A stretch of DNA of 64,000 nucleotides from Paraspadella gotoi (Eukaryota > Chaetognatha). Location: positions 7,705,817-7,769,816 of the forward strand of contig CM119270.1 in assembly GCA_051294375.1 (NCBI GenBank), written 5' to 3'. The notes under the pieces were generated by a model, which was not told the DNA's origin, did not search any database, and worked only from the letters and a program-made list of their open reading frames with translations. Of this stretch, positions 12,591-24,559 are shown piece by piece. Position 1 is the stretch's first letter. Each line of letters begins with the position of its first letter. The position numbers and the translations under genes are program-made.

Positions 12591-12912
12591 NNNNNNNNNN
12601 NNNNNNNNNNNNNNNNNNNNNNNNNNNNNNNNNNNNNNNNNNNNNNNNNNNNNNNNNNNNNNNNNNNNNNNNNNNNNNNNNNNNNNNNNNNNNNNNNNNN
12701 NNNNNNNNNNNNNNNNNNNNNNNNNNNNNNNNNNNNNNNNNNNNNNNNNNNNNNNNNNNNNNNNNNNNNNNNNNNNNNNNNNNNNNNNNNNNNNNNNNNN
12801 NNNNNNNNNNNNNNNNNNNNNNNNNNNNNNNNNNNNNNNNNNNNNNNNNNNNNNNNNNNNNNNNNNNNNNNNNNNNNNNNNNNNNNNNNNNNNNNNNNNN
12901 NNNNNNNNNNNN
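12591..12912. other. Assembly gap (322 N)
   Basis: Preceded by TTTC repeats. The base after the gap is the first base of the right arm of the inverted duplication. Confidence 0.99.
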
Positions 12913-12988
12913 TTTCCTTTACACTCACCGCCACGCTTCAGCATTTTCCAAGAGTCGAACGCAATCAGGACTGCATTAACTCGCGTGG

Positions 12989-13039
<51 letters not shown>

Positions 13040-14575
13040 GAGCGAGGGAGCGGGACCAGATCTGCAAAGACATCATCCATTACCTTCCATTGCAAACATT
13101 AGAAATCCATTATACCGAGAAAAAAATATAATTTATCGTTGAGCGCTTAGAGAGGCTAATTTGATTCGCGGCGTCGCCGGCGTCGCTCGGTGGAGGCGGG
13201 GGCGGCGGCGGCGGCGGCGGAGGCGTCGTCGGCGGCGATAGAGGTTTACATGCGCCGAAAGTGGGACGAACCAGGCGTAGGATAAGAAGAGGACTTACGG
13301 TGGCGTCAGACTTTATAAAATCATTCGCTTATGAAGCAAAACGATGGTCTGTCGTTGTCTCCTGTTGGTTTACGTAGATTCAAGTATCAAGTATGATTCA
13401 ATATGGAAGATTTTTTGACGCCTACCGCACATCAGTCGAAANNNNNNNNNNNNNNNNNNNNNNNNNNNNNNNNNNNNNNNNNNNNNNNNNNNNNNNNNNN
13501 NNNNNNNNNNNNNNNNNNNNNNNNNNNNNNNNNNNNNNNNNNNNNNNNNNNNNNNNNNNNNNNNNNNNNNNNNNNNNNNNNNNNNNNNNNNNNNNNNNNN
13601 NNNNNNNNNNNNNNNNNNNNNNNNNNNNNNNNNNNNNNNNNNNNNNNNNNNNNNNNNNNNNNNNNNNNNNNNNNNNNNNNNNNNNNNNNNNNNNNNNNNN
13701 NNNNNNNNNNNNNNNNNNNNNNNNNNNNNNNNNNNNNNNNNNNNNTACTGTTTACGTTTTGTTTTCATCTAATCGTTTAAATTTCTCGTTTCTATGCCTG
13801 AGGTGTTATTTAACTTTTTCAAGTCAACGAAACCATGAACTGATTGGTCCTTCTCCCTTTCTCGTCGCTCATCTCGATTTGCCCAACGACCACAAATTGG
13901 AAAACGACGACGACGAAATGAAACCGCGACTTCGATTCCATCGCACGTTTGCGTGCGATGCGCTCGCGGATGCGTGCGCGGATGCATGCAAGTCTGCTGT
14001 GCGAAGTCCGAAATGCGCGGTTCTCGTTAGCGCAGTTTTAACGCGAAGAAGCGTCGCTCGTTGCTGGTTAATGGCGCCTCACGCCGTCGAGTGGATTGGA
14101 AAAAGGGAGAAAGGAGAAAAAAAGGAAAAAGGAAAAGAGAAAGGGGAAGGTTGAGAAAACGAGGAAGAGGAAAAAAAAAAGAGATGGAGTGGTTGGGAGA
14201 CATAAAGCTGAAGTTTAAGATTCAGTGTTTGAAGGGCAGCGGTGGAGCGATTTTAAAAAAAGATGAAAAATATAAATATAAATATATTAAAATGTAGCAA
14301 TGGGCAATTCCCGTTTCTTCGAGCTTCCAATGAAGGTTTTCTCGGACTATCGTTTATAAATGACGAGAAGATCGTTAACTATCAAAACAAGAAGATGTGG
14401 TGGCTTCGCCGGCGGCCGCGGCTAAAGCGGGCAAAAGAAAAGGAACATATATTTTATTATGACTAGGGGATTTTTTATTATTCATTTATTAGGAAGAAGT
14501 AATTGTATAGATTTATATATAGATTTAATCGATGGTTGAATAACGAGACCGGTGAGATTGAAAAGGAAAAAAAAC
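12913..14575 (+). repeat. Right arm of the 1.65-kb inverted duplication
   Basis: Reverse-complement match to 3935-5577. It has its own gap (13442-13745) where the left arm has (CT)n. It includes a (CGG)n-rich stretch (13190-13220) and a damaged copy of the candidate exon: ATG at 13250, then RRKWDE, with a frame break and stop soon after that are absent from the left arm. Confidence 0.9.
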
Positions 14576-15090
14576 AGTGGCCTTCTTGGAAGGCCCAAAG
14601 GTAAGAGATGATTTTAAACTGGATACCGATAACTTTTAAATAATAAATGAATTTCAATCGTATCTTCTTTTAAATAATTACTATTAAATATAAAAATATT
14701 GATAAAATGTTTGATTTTCTTTTAACTTATTTTCTTCTTTGTTTTTCTTAATTCTCTCTTTTTCAATTAACATCGACTTTTTTTTCCTTTTATATTCCTT
14801 CTTTTTTCACTTTTCTTCTCTTTATTCTTATTTCCTCTTTCTAATTTCTCTTCCCTTCACTTAATCCCCTTTTTCCTCTCTCTCGCCCACTACCCCTTAT
14901 TCTTATTTCCCCTTTCTATTTGTTCTCTTCCCTTCTCTTCCTCCCTCTTTTTCCTCTCTCTCGCCCACTCCCCCTGATTCCGCCTTTCCATAATCTTGCC
15001 CGCGTTTTTCTTTCCGGAAATGGTTCCGGCCATTTTCGGAGGCGATCAGTTTGCGCGCGAAAAACGCCAACTCTTTCTGCTCTCTCGAGA
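14576..15090. other. AT- and pyrimidine-rich non-coding DNA
   Basis: No supported gene. It contains a short palindrome GGCCTTCTTGGAAGGCC at about 14580 and a long pyrimidine-rich run (14750-14990). Confidence 0.6.
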
Positions 15091-15303
15091 GGAGACGAGA
15101 GAGAGAGATGAGAGACGAGAGAGAGAGAGAGGAGCGAAAGAGAAGAGGAGAGAGAGAGAGAGAGGAAGGGAGAAAAGAGAAAGAGAGAGAGAGAGAGAAA
15201 GATGAGAAAGAGAGAGTGAGAAAGAGAGAGAAAGACGAGAGAGAGAGAGAATAGAGGAGAAAGAGAGAAAGAGAGAGANNNNNNNNNNNNNNNNNNNNNN
15301 NNN
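15091..15303. repeat. (GA)n interrupted tract ending in a 25-N gap
   Basis: GA repeats with CGAGA and AAGAG interruptions run into N at 15279-15303. Confidence 0.95.
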
Positions 15304-16001
15304 ACGATGAATCGCCTCTCACAGACTTTTGAGCTGAAAAATTACTGAAAGACGGAAAAGCTGATGTAGAAAAATGAGAAGTTATATTAGCTAAATACGT
15401 ATTATATATTACTGATTCATCTTGAAACTCTCGCAATGAATTCATTTAAATATATTTTTTTACATTCGTATTTTAAGACTACCTTAATTAAATCTTTCTG
15501 GTCAATCGGCTTTTAAAAATTCCACTGCGAATTTAATTTGAAAACACCCTAGTTTTAAAAAGAATTTTTGGGGAATAGTCCAGCCCTATTGACAAAAATG
15601 GGAAAAATTTCAACACGATGATTCAGTTGAACCGCATAATGTAAATTGAGATAAACATACTCAAGAAAAACCTGAACTTGACTACATATTTTCCCCATTT
15701 ATTGTAACCATTTAAAAAAGATTATTTCCCTAGCTGTTCATAGAAAATCATAACTGTTTAAACTATATATTATTCCGCTATTCTCGGTGGAGTATTTAAT
15801 GACGATAACGCTTTAGAAGAATAGGCAAAAGCGAAATCTGGCGGAGGAAAAAAAAAAGAAATAAAAATAAAATGGAATTTGAATTTGATTTCCATTTTCT
15901 CTTTCTCTTTCCTTCACACTTGATTTCCTACGAGCTTTCATTCTCTGCAAAGGCAAAAAACCAAGGATTTCTAAGTCTCTCTCTCTCTCTCTCCTTCTCT
16001 T

Positions 16002-16032
<31 letters not shown>

Positions 16033-16776
16033 TTCTTAAATTTTGTGTCCAGTATTTCACCATGTTTCGGTCATCTCTGTCAGTAAACTTTATTGCGAAA
16101 TATTGAAGACAATATTTGGCGGAAGAAATCTAAACAATTTTGATCAACTCTTTCGACAATAAATTTCAAATATTTTGAAAAATTCTATACATGTTTAAGG
16201 TCGATTTTAATTGATATCACTTCAGGAAATTGATCTAAAATGTCTACATTTCGGCGATTCCTTTTCTGTGGTGATCGCCCAAGCCTCCGATCCGATTATC
16301 TTTATACTTCAAACAGAACTCTTAGTTTCACCTTGTTACTCATTAAAAGGCACTATACAATAGGCGGTATGTATGCTTTGACTTTACGGCATCTGTACGA
16401 CGAAGCGCCATTAAAGGCGTCAGCTGCACCTGCTCGATTGCGTCTGGCATCGACACGGTATTGGAGAAATTGTCTGTCTGTCAGTATCCTTCGTATTTCG
16501 CTCTCGGCAGTCGGCATCCAGCGGTCGTCGCTCAGAGGGCGTATCTCGTCCCTGGGATTGCCGTTTCAAGGTAAGTCAATCGATCCGTCAGCTTTCGCCT
16601 TTGACTTCCGTATTCTGGCGGTCAGTATTCATCGTTCTGCATACGGTGATCTTCTGGCAATCAAAATTTCACAATAGGTACTCTGTCGGCAATGCGTCGA
16701 CTCGCGGCGCTCGGCAACCAGCGTTCGCCAGAACTGCGCCAACCTGGAGTCAAAGATTGACTATCGGACCTCCAAT
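15304..16776. other. Non-coding stretch, no supported gene
   Basis: Mixed-composition DNA with a (CT)n tract at about 15977-16035. An open frame at 16240-16677 (+) has no recognisable domain and overlaps a degenerate GGC/TCG-rich repeat, so it is not called. Confidence 0.5.
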
Positions 16777-16854
16777 GTCGGCAATCGGCACTCGACTGTC
16801 GGCGAACGGCACTCGACCTCAGGAGATCGACACTCGAACATCGGCGCTCGGCGG
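16777..16854 (+). repeat. ~21-bp degenerate tandem repeat
   Basis: About 3.5 units built on GTCGGCAATCGGCACTCGAC, with related GTCGGC/CACTCGAC fragments scattered upstream from about 16500. Confidence 0.6.
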
Positions 16855-17036
16855 TTCCTCTCTTCCAATTTTCGTTCGAATCGAATCAAATTCTTTTTCC
16901 GCGCAGCTGCGATCGAAAATGGAGGAAAGGGAAAAAAAAATGAGAAAATCAAAAAAAAAAGGGAAAAAAAAGAAGGAAAAATAAGTATGAGAAATCAACA
17001 GAGCAAGTAGCGTGAACGAGAAAGAAAAAATATAAT

Positions 17037-17809
17037 NNNNNNNNNNNNNNNNNNNNNNNNNNNNNNNNNNNNNNNNNNNNNNNNNNNNNNNNNNNNNNNN
17101 NNNNNNNNNNNNNNNNNNNNNNNNNNNNNNNNNNNNNNNNNNNNNNNNNNNNNNNNNNNNNNNNNNNNNNNNNNNNNNNNNNNNNNNNNNNNNNNNNNNN
17201 NNNNNNNNNNNNNNNNNNNNNNNNNNNNNNNNNNNNNNNNNNNNNNNNNNNNNNNNNNNNNNNNNNNNNNNNNNNNNNNNNNNNNNNNNNNNNNNNNNNN
17301 NNNNNNNNNNNNNNNNNNNNNNNNNNNNNNNNNNNNNNNNNNNNNNNNNNNNNNNNNNNNNNNNNNNNNNNNNNNNNNNNNNNNNNNNNNNNNNNNNNNN
17401 NNNNNNNNNNNNNNNNNNNNNNNNNNNNNNNNNNNNNNNNNNNNNNNNNNNNNNNNNNNNNNNNNNNNNNNNNNNNNNNNNNNNNNNNNNNNNNNNNNNN
17501 NNNNNNNNNNNNNNNNNNNNNNNNNNNNNNNNNNNNNNNNNNNNNNNNNNNNNNNNNNNNNNNNNNNNNNNNNNNNNNNNNNNNNNNNNNNNNNNNNNNN
17601 NNNNNNNNNNNNNNNNNNNNNNNNNNNNNNNNNNNNNNNNNNNNNNNNNNNNNNNNNNNNNNNNNNNNNNNNNNNNNNNNNNNNNNNNNNNNNNNNNNNN
17701 NNNNNNNNNNNNNNNNNNNNNNNNNNNNNNNNNNNNNNNNNNNNNNNNNNNNNNNNNNNNNNNNNNNNNNNNNNNNNNNNNNNNNNNNNNNNNNNNNNNN
17801 NNNNNNNNN
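17037..17809. other. Assembly gap (773 N)
   Basis: Longest gap in the window; it emerges into (GA)n at 17810-17834. Confidence 0.99.
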
Positions 17810-17934
17810 AGAGAGAGAGAGAGAGAGAGAGAGATACAATGTTGGCGCATGGCTGCTTTCTTCAATATTTCACCCAATAAATAGTTTGTACACGACAATC
17901 GATTTACTGATAACAAAAATTCAATAGAACGAAA

Positions 17935-18035
17935 AAAAAACAACGAAGCGACGAACGAACGAACGAAGCAACGAACGAACGAACGAACGGAACAAGATCC
18001 CGAACAAACGAACCAAGCACGAACAAAACGAACGC
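17935..18035. repeat. (ACGA)n degenerate repeat
   Basis: ACGA/ACGAAC tetramer-like units; a CCACCGCGGTGG palindrome follows at about 18040. Confidence 0.75.
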
Positions 18036-18435
18036 ACGCCCACCGCGGTGGTGCATCGCACACATGGCTGAGTGAGAAGCTGGAGCTGAATAAAATATCC
18101 ATCGAAGATGTAATGAATCCGCGTCGTGACATCGGAATGAAAGAGGAAAGAGAAAGAGGGAAAGTCAAAACGAAAGAATGGAAGGAAAGGTCAGGGGGAG
18201 TAGAAGGAGGAATGTGAGGGCATGAAGTAGAGGCTAAAACTGCGCGCTGTTGAGAGTGTGATTCGACTAACCTCCAACATAGGTGCGATGATATCATAGA
18301 GGAGGAGGCAGGACACAGGAGGAGGAGAGAGGAGAAGAGGCAACAAGACGAAATTGTCACGAGTGGTAGGAAGAAGAAGCGAGATGAAAAAGGCGAAGAT
18401 GAGGTAGGAGAAGATAAAAAGAAGTGATAGTTTAT

Positions 18436-18572
18436 GAGAAGATGACGATGATGAAGATGACATGGTGATGATAGATACGACGACGATGAAATGATCATGA
18501 TGATTGATGATGACGATAACGATAACGATGATGAAGATGATGATGATGACGATGATGATGATGAGGCTTAAA
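18436..18572. repeat. (GATGAC)n/(GAT)n trinucleotide region
   Basis: Mixed GAT and GAC triplets. Open in several frames, but no gene is called. Confidence 0.85.
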
Positions 18573-19215
18573 AGTACGTCGAGGAAAGGCGAAATAAGTG
18601 GGCATAAATAGAAAATAAAAAAGAGGGCATAAGAAAGAATGTAAAGAATGTTAAGGATTGAATTGAATTGTTTAATTTCTATTAGTCTAACGATAACACA
18701 AAGAAGTCATTAAGACTTAGAAACCACGTAGTACTAAACTTTCTTTCTCAGAGAGTAAAGGGGTCGCTCCGCTCGCCCGTGTTTCATCAAGGTCGAACTT
18801 AACGTTTTTCTTTTCCCCGGGATTTTCGACCCTGGGTTTTTACGGTTTTCACTCCTCCTCAAAAAAAAAAAGAAAAAAGAAAGAAAAAGAAAAAAAAAGT
18901 AAACAATTTCCGAGAATTCGTCGAAAAGAAAAGAAAGAAAAAAAAGAAAGAAAAAAAAAACTCGTAAAGTATTTTGAGCGGAAGTCAACAGCGTCGAACC
19001 ACAACACAGATCACGTGACTAAAACCTCGATCATAACATCGATCTTCTCAGGACGGAGCGTCGTCTGCCGATGGATTTCGCGAATGTTTTCATTTATAAA
19101 AATCACGGAGCGTCTGATTCTGAATCGAGGATGAGCCAAACGCCAACCATTAAATCCTCAATCACGAGATCATCGGATCGCAAGTCGTTATCTCTTTTTG
19201 ACCCAAAGACTTTTT

Positions 19216-19607
19216 NNNNNNNNNNNNNNNNNNNNNNNNNNNNNNNNNNNNNNNNNNNNNNNNNNNNNNNNNNNNNNNNNNNNNNNNNNNNNNNNNNNNN
19301 NNNNNNNNNNNNNNNNNNNNNNNNNNNNNNNNNNNNNNNNNNNNNNNNNNNNNNNNNNNNNNNNNNNNNNNNNNNNNNNNNNNNNNNNNNNNNNNNNNNN
19401 NNNNNNNNNNNNNNNNNNNNNNNNNNNNNNNNNNNNNNNNNNNNNNNNNNNNNNNNNNNNNNNNNNNNNNNNNNNNNNNNNNNNNNNNNNNNNNNNNNNN
19501 NNNNNNNNNNNNNNNNNNNNNNNNNNNNNNNNNNNNNNNNNNNNNNNNNNNNNNNNNNNNNNNNNNNNNNNNNNNNNNNNNNNNNNNNNNNNNNNNNNNN
19601 NNNNNNN
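19216..19607. other. Assembly gap (392 N)
   Basis: Run of N between a TTTTT end and a CT-rich start. Confidence 0.99.
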
Positions 19608-20235
19608 TCCTTTCACCGCCCTCCCCTCACCCTTTCCCTTCACAACCTTTCTTCACTCTTACTTTTCACACCCTCCCTTCACCCTTTCCTTTCACACTCC
19701 CCTCCCTCTCTCACCGCCTCTTCCCATTTCCGGGACGGAAATTCAATCACATCCAGAACTCGAACTCCCGTCGCCTTCTCGCGTCTCGAGGTCCGGGTGA
19801 GTTCGCCGACGTCGCACGCCTCGACCGGGGACTCTGAAAGGAGGTTCGTCGCTATAAGTAGAAACGATAAAATGACCGAAGCAATAATCAATGAGTCGAA
19901 GATTTTGGTAATGCCATTACTAATGGTAAAATAGACTAAGCAGATATGACCAGACGAAAATAAACTGAAAAACCTAAAAGATATCGTATTCTTTGGTGAC
20001 TAAAGCAGAACCGCATTTCCCTAAAATAAATTATGAACAATGCTTAAGATGTACAAGCGGACTAAATTATATCACAATTCTACATCGAACTCCTGCTAAG
20101 TCTCTTTCGCACTTTTCTGGTCTCTAGCGGATTTAATCGAAAAAAGAAAAAGAAAAAAAAAGAAGAAAATAGCAGCGCTTTGGGCAGAAAGCTTCCAAAA
20201 GCACATCGTTAATCGTTATGATGAAATTGATCTCA

Positions 20236-20473
20236 ATCTCTCTCTCTCTCTCTCTCTCTCTCNNNNNNNNNNNNNNNNNNNNNNNNNNNNNNNNNNNNNN
20301 NNNNNNNNNNNNNNNNNNNNNNNNNNNNNNNNNNNNNNNNNNNNNNNNNNNNNNNNNNNNNNNNNNNNNNNNNNNNNNNNNNNNNNNNNNNNNNNNNNNN
20401 NNNNNNNNNNNNNNNNNNNNNNNNNNNNNNNNNNNNNNNNNNNNNNNNNNNNNNNNNNNNNNNNNNNNNNNNN
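20236..20473. repeat. (CT)n tract entering a 211-N gap
   Basis: CT repeats run into N at 20263; GGAGATGGGAGA-type purine repeats follow the gap up to about 20575. Confidence 0.9.
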
Positions 20474-20699
20474 AATGGAGAAGGGATGGGAGATGGGAGA
20501 GAAGAATATAGAATGGAAGGGGAGATGGGAGAGAAGAATGGAGAATGGAAGGGGAGATGGGAGAGGGACCTCGGGAGAACAGATAAGATGTTAAGATAGA
20601 ATTGGAGAAATGTATTAAGAAGAGAGATGGAATGGAGAAAAAGGAAATGGAAATGAAAAGATGGCAAAGAATAGAGAAAAAAATAAAAGCGAAGAAACT

Positions 20700-21720
20700 A
20701 GTATAGATAAAAAAATAGGATCATAAAGAATAGATGGAGGGCTTGAAAAAAAAATCTATATATATATCTATCTTCAGTGGGTTGTACAAGAGTAGATAAA
20801 AGACGAGAGGAAAAGATGGAAGAAAAATGAAGATGTGAAGGAGAGAAAAAAACATGCAAATTCCTCGAGAATTCTAATAATAAAAAATGGTAGTAAGAAG
20901 GATGAAAGGAAAAATTAGGAAAGTTACCAAAACACATAAACGTTTTTATTCTTCATTACTTTTTTAGCTAAAATCTGAAACTTTCTTTAATTTATTTCTG
21001 TGTTTCTTGTGTTTTCCTGTGCTGGAAGAGAAAATATTTTTTTGTCGGAATCATTTCGTTTAAAAAACGTAAAGCAGAAAAACTACTTGGTCTTTGAACT
21101 ACGTTACAATTACTTGAAATAAAAAAAGAGTAAAATTCAGAGAAAAAAAAAACTATAAAAAAAATTATAAAATAAATATATTGGTCTCAAAGCTAACATC
21201 TAAACTCGATTCGAACGCCGGAAACCAAATGAAAATAAAAGGAGAGACTCTATTCAGTCGCGTCGGAAATACGACTCTTTTAGCTATCTCGTAGGTTAGT
21301 CAGTCTGTTAAATTATATTCGATTTTATTCGAATACAATCAGTACAATCGTCATCAACAAACAAACAAACAAAAAAATTGATAGGAGTGATTATTATACA
21401 ATTTATGAATATTATTTTATTACAATTAGTATACATAACGTTTGCTAACGTAAGGTCAAACGGATGTAGGAACGGAATATTCCGCCCATTGTGGAGCAGT
21501 TGACCAGAAGCAGTTGGTCCTTGAGAAACCTGAAACTTGGCTTTGGTGGTGTTGATGATTAAACGCAATTTGATTAAAATTTGTATCAGCATTTGGCGAA
21601 GGTTAGCAAAAAATTATGGGTTCGCGCTACATGGTTTGCTCCAACTCTTTTCTCTCTTTATTTTCTCTCTGCTCTTTTTCTTTTCTCTATTTTTTTCTTT
21701 GCTGTTTTCATTATCTCCCT
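20700..21720. other. AT-rich non-coding stretch
   Basis: No supported gene on either strand; poly-A and AAAT runs. Confidence 0.55.
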
Positions 21721-21729
21721 CTTCTTTTT

Positions 21730-21741
21730 CTCTCTCTCTCT

Positions 21742-21819
<78 letters not shown>

Positions 21820-21840
21820 CTCTCTCCTCTCTCTCTCTCC
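21730..21840. repeat. (CT)n microsatellite
   Basis: CT dinucleotides with occasional TC and TAT interruptions. Confidence 0.95.
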
Positions 21841-21966
21841 TTTTTTTCCTTTTTAAAAGACGAGAAGAGAAGGAGAAAAAAAAAAGTCGTCCTAACATTT
21901 TTTCTTCTCTTCTTCTTCATCGTAAAGAGATTTGCATACAAACTGCCGTCCCGCGATCTCGAGTCG

Positions 21967-22411
21967 ATCACGTGACTATTTGCTTCTCGATCACGTGACT
22001 ATTCACGTCTTGATCACGTGGAAATCGGGTTTCGATACCACGTGACGTGGTGACGTCCGCACGTAATTGTTTCGTCAATCGCGTGATCTTTGCTACCATG
22101 ATACCCAAACTTAACAATTTGGTAATATTTTCTTCAAAATGTTCACAAGATTTTTCCCTGGCTACCTGATGTTCATATGATAATTTTTGTTGGGCAAAGT
22201 TGATTTTAATTGATACATGACTAGTCATAATTTAAAATCCGCTTGCGACTGACCATTAACCGCTCGACCTTTCCTTTTAGTCACGTGCATAGTTTTGTGT
22301 TTTTTTTCACGCGTCATGCGTAGATATGTCACGTGACAATAGACGCGTGTCGTGACGACGCTCAGCGCGTAGCGGCGTAAATGCCAGCGCGTGTCACGGT
22401 TTAGTCACGTG
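21967..22411. promoter_or_regulatory. Cluster of seven CACGTG E-boxes, four at ~23-bp spacing
   Basis: The palindrome CACGTG starts at 21969, 21992, 22015, 22039, 22282, 22330 and 22406. The first four are spaced 23, 23 and 24 bp inside degenerate repeats of GATCACGTGACTATT. CACGTG is the binding core of bHLH-leucine-zipper and related factors (Myc/Max, USF, MITF, CLOCK class). The nearest recognised gene starts 3.5 kb away, so the target is unknown. It may equally be a short satellite that happens to carry the motif. Confidence 0.5.
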
Positions 22412-22698
22412 TTTTTCAATAAGAGAGAAAGAAAAACAGTTTTGGAAACATAATTCGAAACGTTTCCTGTTGTTTATCTGCGTTTGAGAATAATCTATTA
22501 ATAATGAATTGACATCTTATAAAATGTTTTCGTCAACATTAACATTTGAAAAACGTTTTTCTTGACAAAAAAATCATTTTACTACTTTAATAAAATAAAA
22601 TTTTTAGTATCAGTTTTTCTCATTTACATTCAGGAGAAAAAAAAATTCAAAAGACGAGAAACTTGCCGTAGTCGCTTTTAAATGATTTCTTTTAAGAT

Positions 22699-22701
<3 letters not shown>

Positions 22702-22787
<86 letters not shown>
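22702..22787. repeat. (GA)n microsatellite
   Basis: About 43 uninterrupted GA units. Confidence 0.98.
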
Positions 22788-22790
<3 letters not shown>

Positions 22791-23523
22791 GACTGTAAAA
22801 CCATGGGAAGGGCGAAAATTATGGGGCCGTTGCTCTTCGTTTATTCGTCCGACATCGAAGCAACGGAGAAAGAAAAATCGTCAAAGAAAAAAAAATGACT
22901 TTGACTTCGAATTCTAGAAAAAAAAAAAACAAATTTCTGTTGATTTGTGAGAAATAATAAAAAATAAACTGTGTTTTATTCGCTGTTATTTGTTAGTCTG
23001 TTATAAAGTTGTCTAAACTAAACTCACGTCGAAAAAAAGAATTCAATACGTTTAATCAGGTTTTGCGAAGGTTCACAAGGCGACTCTATGCAAAATATAT
23101 ATAGAAAACCGCTAACTAGGTCTCTAAAAAACTATATTTTGACAGGTTGGCAGGGCAAGTTGTTCAGTACAGAATACAGAGATAGTCAGAAATTTTGACG
23201 AGTGGAAAAACATAATGTTGAACAATTCATTAGTAGTAGTTTAGCTTCCTAGTTAATATATGCTTTAAAAAATTAACTATAGTTAATTATCAAATTTTCA
23301 ATCTAAATTTTTTTACATTTTAGTCTAAATCAGAGTTTTTTGCTATTTTGTTTGCTGCTTTCGAATCATTTGATTTTTGCTCTACCTTCTGAAAAGCAGA
23401 GGAAGTAAAAACAAAAGACTACCATGTATCTCGATTCTCGTATGTACATCTCTTGAATAATATTCTATAATAAAATTCTATAATCTATAATCTATAATCT
23501 ATTCTATAATATAATTCTATAAT

Positions 23524-23621
23524 AAAAATAATTTTCTTTTTACTTAAAAGGTATTAGACACGTATATTCAATGAATATATATATAATATGATACCTTTTA
23601 AGTAAAAAGAAAATTATTTTT
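23524..23621. repeat. Perfect 31-bp inverted repeat with 36-bp loop
   Basis: Arms 23524-23554 and 23591-23621 are exact reverse complements (core TTTTACTTAAAAGGTAT). The loop is AT-rich. A tandem TCTATAA repeat lies just upstream (23460-23525). It could be a foldback or MITE remnant. Confidence 0.85.
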
Positions 23622-23709
23622 TCTTTGATGATACAGATATATTACATATTTTACAGTTTTATTGTAAAAAATATTTTGAGAATGAATTTTTCTGAAGCCG
23701 TCTTTTCTC

Positions 23710-23880
23710 TCGCTAAATACCGCAACTTGCATCCGAAAAGTCCTGAGCTCAAGATTGCAAGGTCCCAAGTTGAATCCCATTCAAAAAAAGCGGGAAGATT
23801 GCCGTGAGATACCTGCAAGAAGTTAGAATCCCCTGTCTGGTTCCCATAGACCTACTTTAGGGGACATGGGGAAGGAGCAA
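23710..23880 (+). mobile_element. Possible tRNA-derived SINE remnant
   Basis: GAGCTCAAGATTGCAAGGTCCC followed by AAGTTGAATCCC resembles the anticodon-to-T-arm part of tRNA-derived SINE heads (B box GGTTCGAATCC, here degenerate). No intact cloverleaf or A box could be drawn. Confidence 0.25.
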
Positions 23881-24054
23881 AGGAAGTTATTGCATATTGC
23901 GAGCTGCACGTATTTGTCTCTCGTTTCTGATTGAGACTATTAATCTCTTTATCTTTCCTTAGGAATTCCAAATCCGCTGGTATGAAAGACCCGGCTTTTG
24001 TGAACCTTCTCTCGATCTCTTTATTTCCGAAAGAAGTCAACGTTCGATCAAAAT

Positions 24055-24057
<3 letters not shown>

Positions 24058-24106
<49 letters not shown>

Positions 24107-24150
24107 TCTCTCTCCTCTCTTCTCTCTTCCTCTCTCTCTCTCTCCCCAGG
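24058..24150. repeat. (CT)n microsatellite
   Basis: CT repeats, more interrupted at the 3' side. Confidence 0.95.
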
Positions 24151-24229
24151 CCATCGCCATCCAGTTTCCAAACTCGAATAAGTTTTCAAAAAACTCCATT
24201 AAATCGAAAACACGATTTTGTGAGGTTCA

Positions 24230-24336
24230 TCATCCTCATCATCATCTCTAATGTATTTGTTATCATCATCATCACCGTCATGATCATCCTCGTCGTCTTC
24301 ATCGTTGTCGTCGTCGTCATCGTCGTTATCGTCCTA
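24230..24336. repeat. (ATC)n/(CGT)n trinucleotide tract
   Basis: Mixed ATC and CGT triplets. Confidence 0.85.
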
Positions 24337-24416
24337 ATTTGATTATTCCTCGGATCATCCAAACAGAAGCGGGGACACAGCGCTGCGTTACATTTCATTT
24401 CATTTCATTCCGATTC

Positions 24417-24418
<2 letters not shown>

Positions 24419-24502
<84 letters not shown>
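24419..24502. repeat. (CT)n microsatellite
   Basis: About 41 uninterrupted CT units. Confidence 0.98.
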
Positions 24503-24505
<3 letters not shown>

Positions 24506-24559
24506 CCTATTTCTATTCCCTCCGCGACGATAATAAAGAACGATTAGTTTGTCCTCAAA

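Noticed and set aside
16240-16677. 145-codon plus-strand frame
   Set aside because: No recognisable domain; composition driven by a degenerate GGC/TCG repeat.
12129-19934. Very long open frames spanning N gaps
   Set aside because: Frames across N are undefined and the flanks are microsatellite translation.
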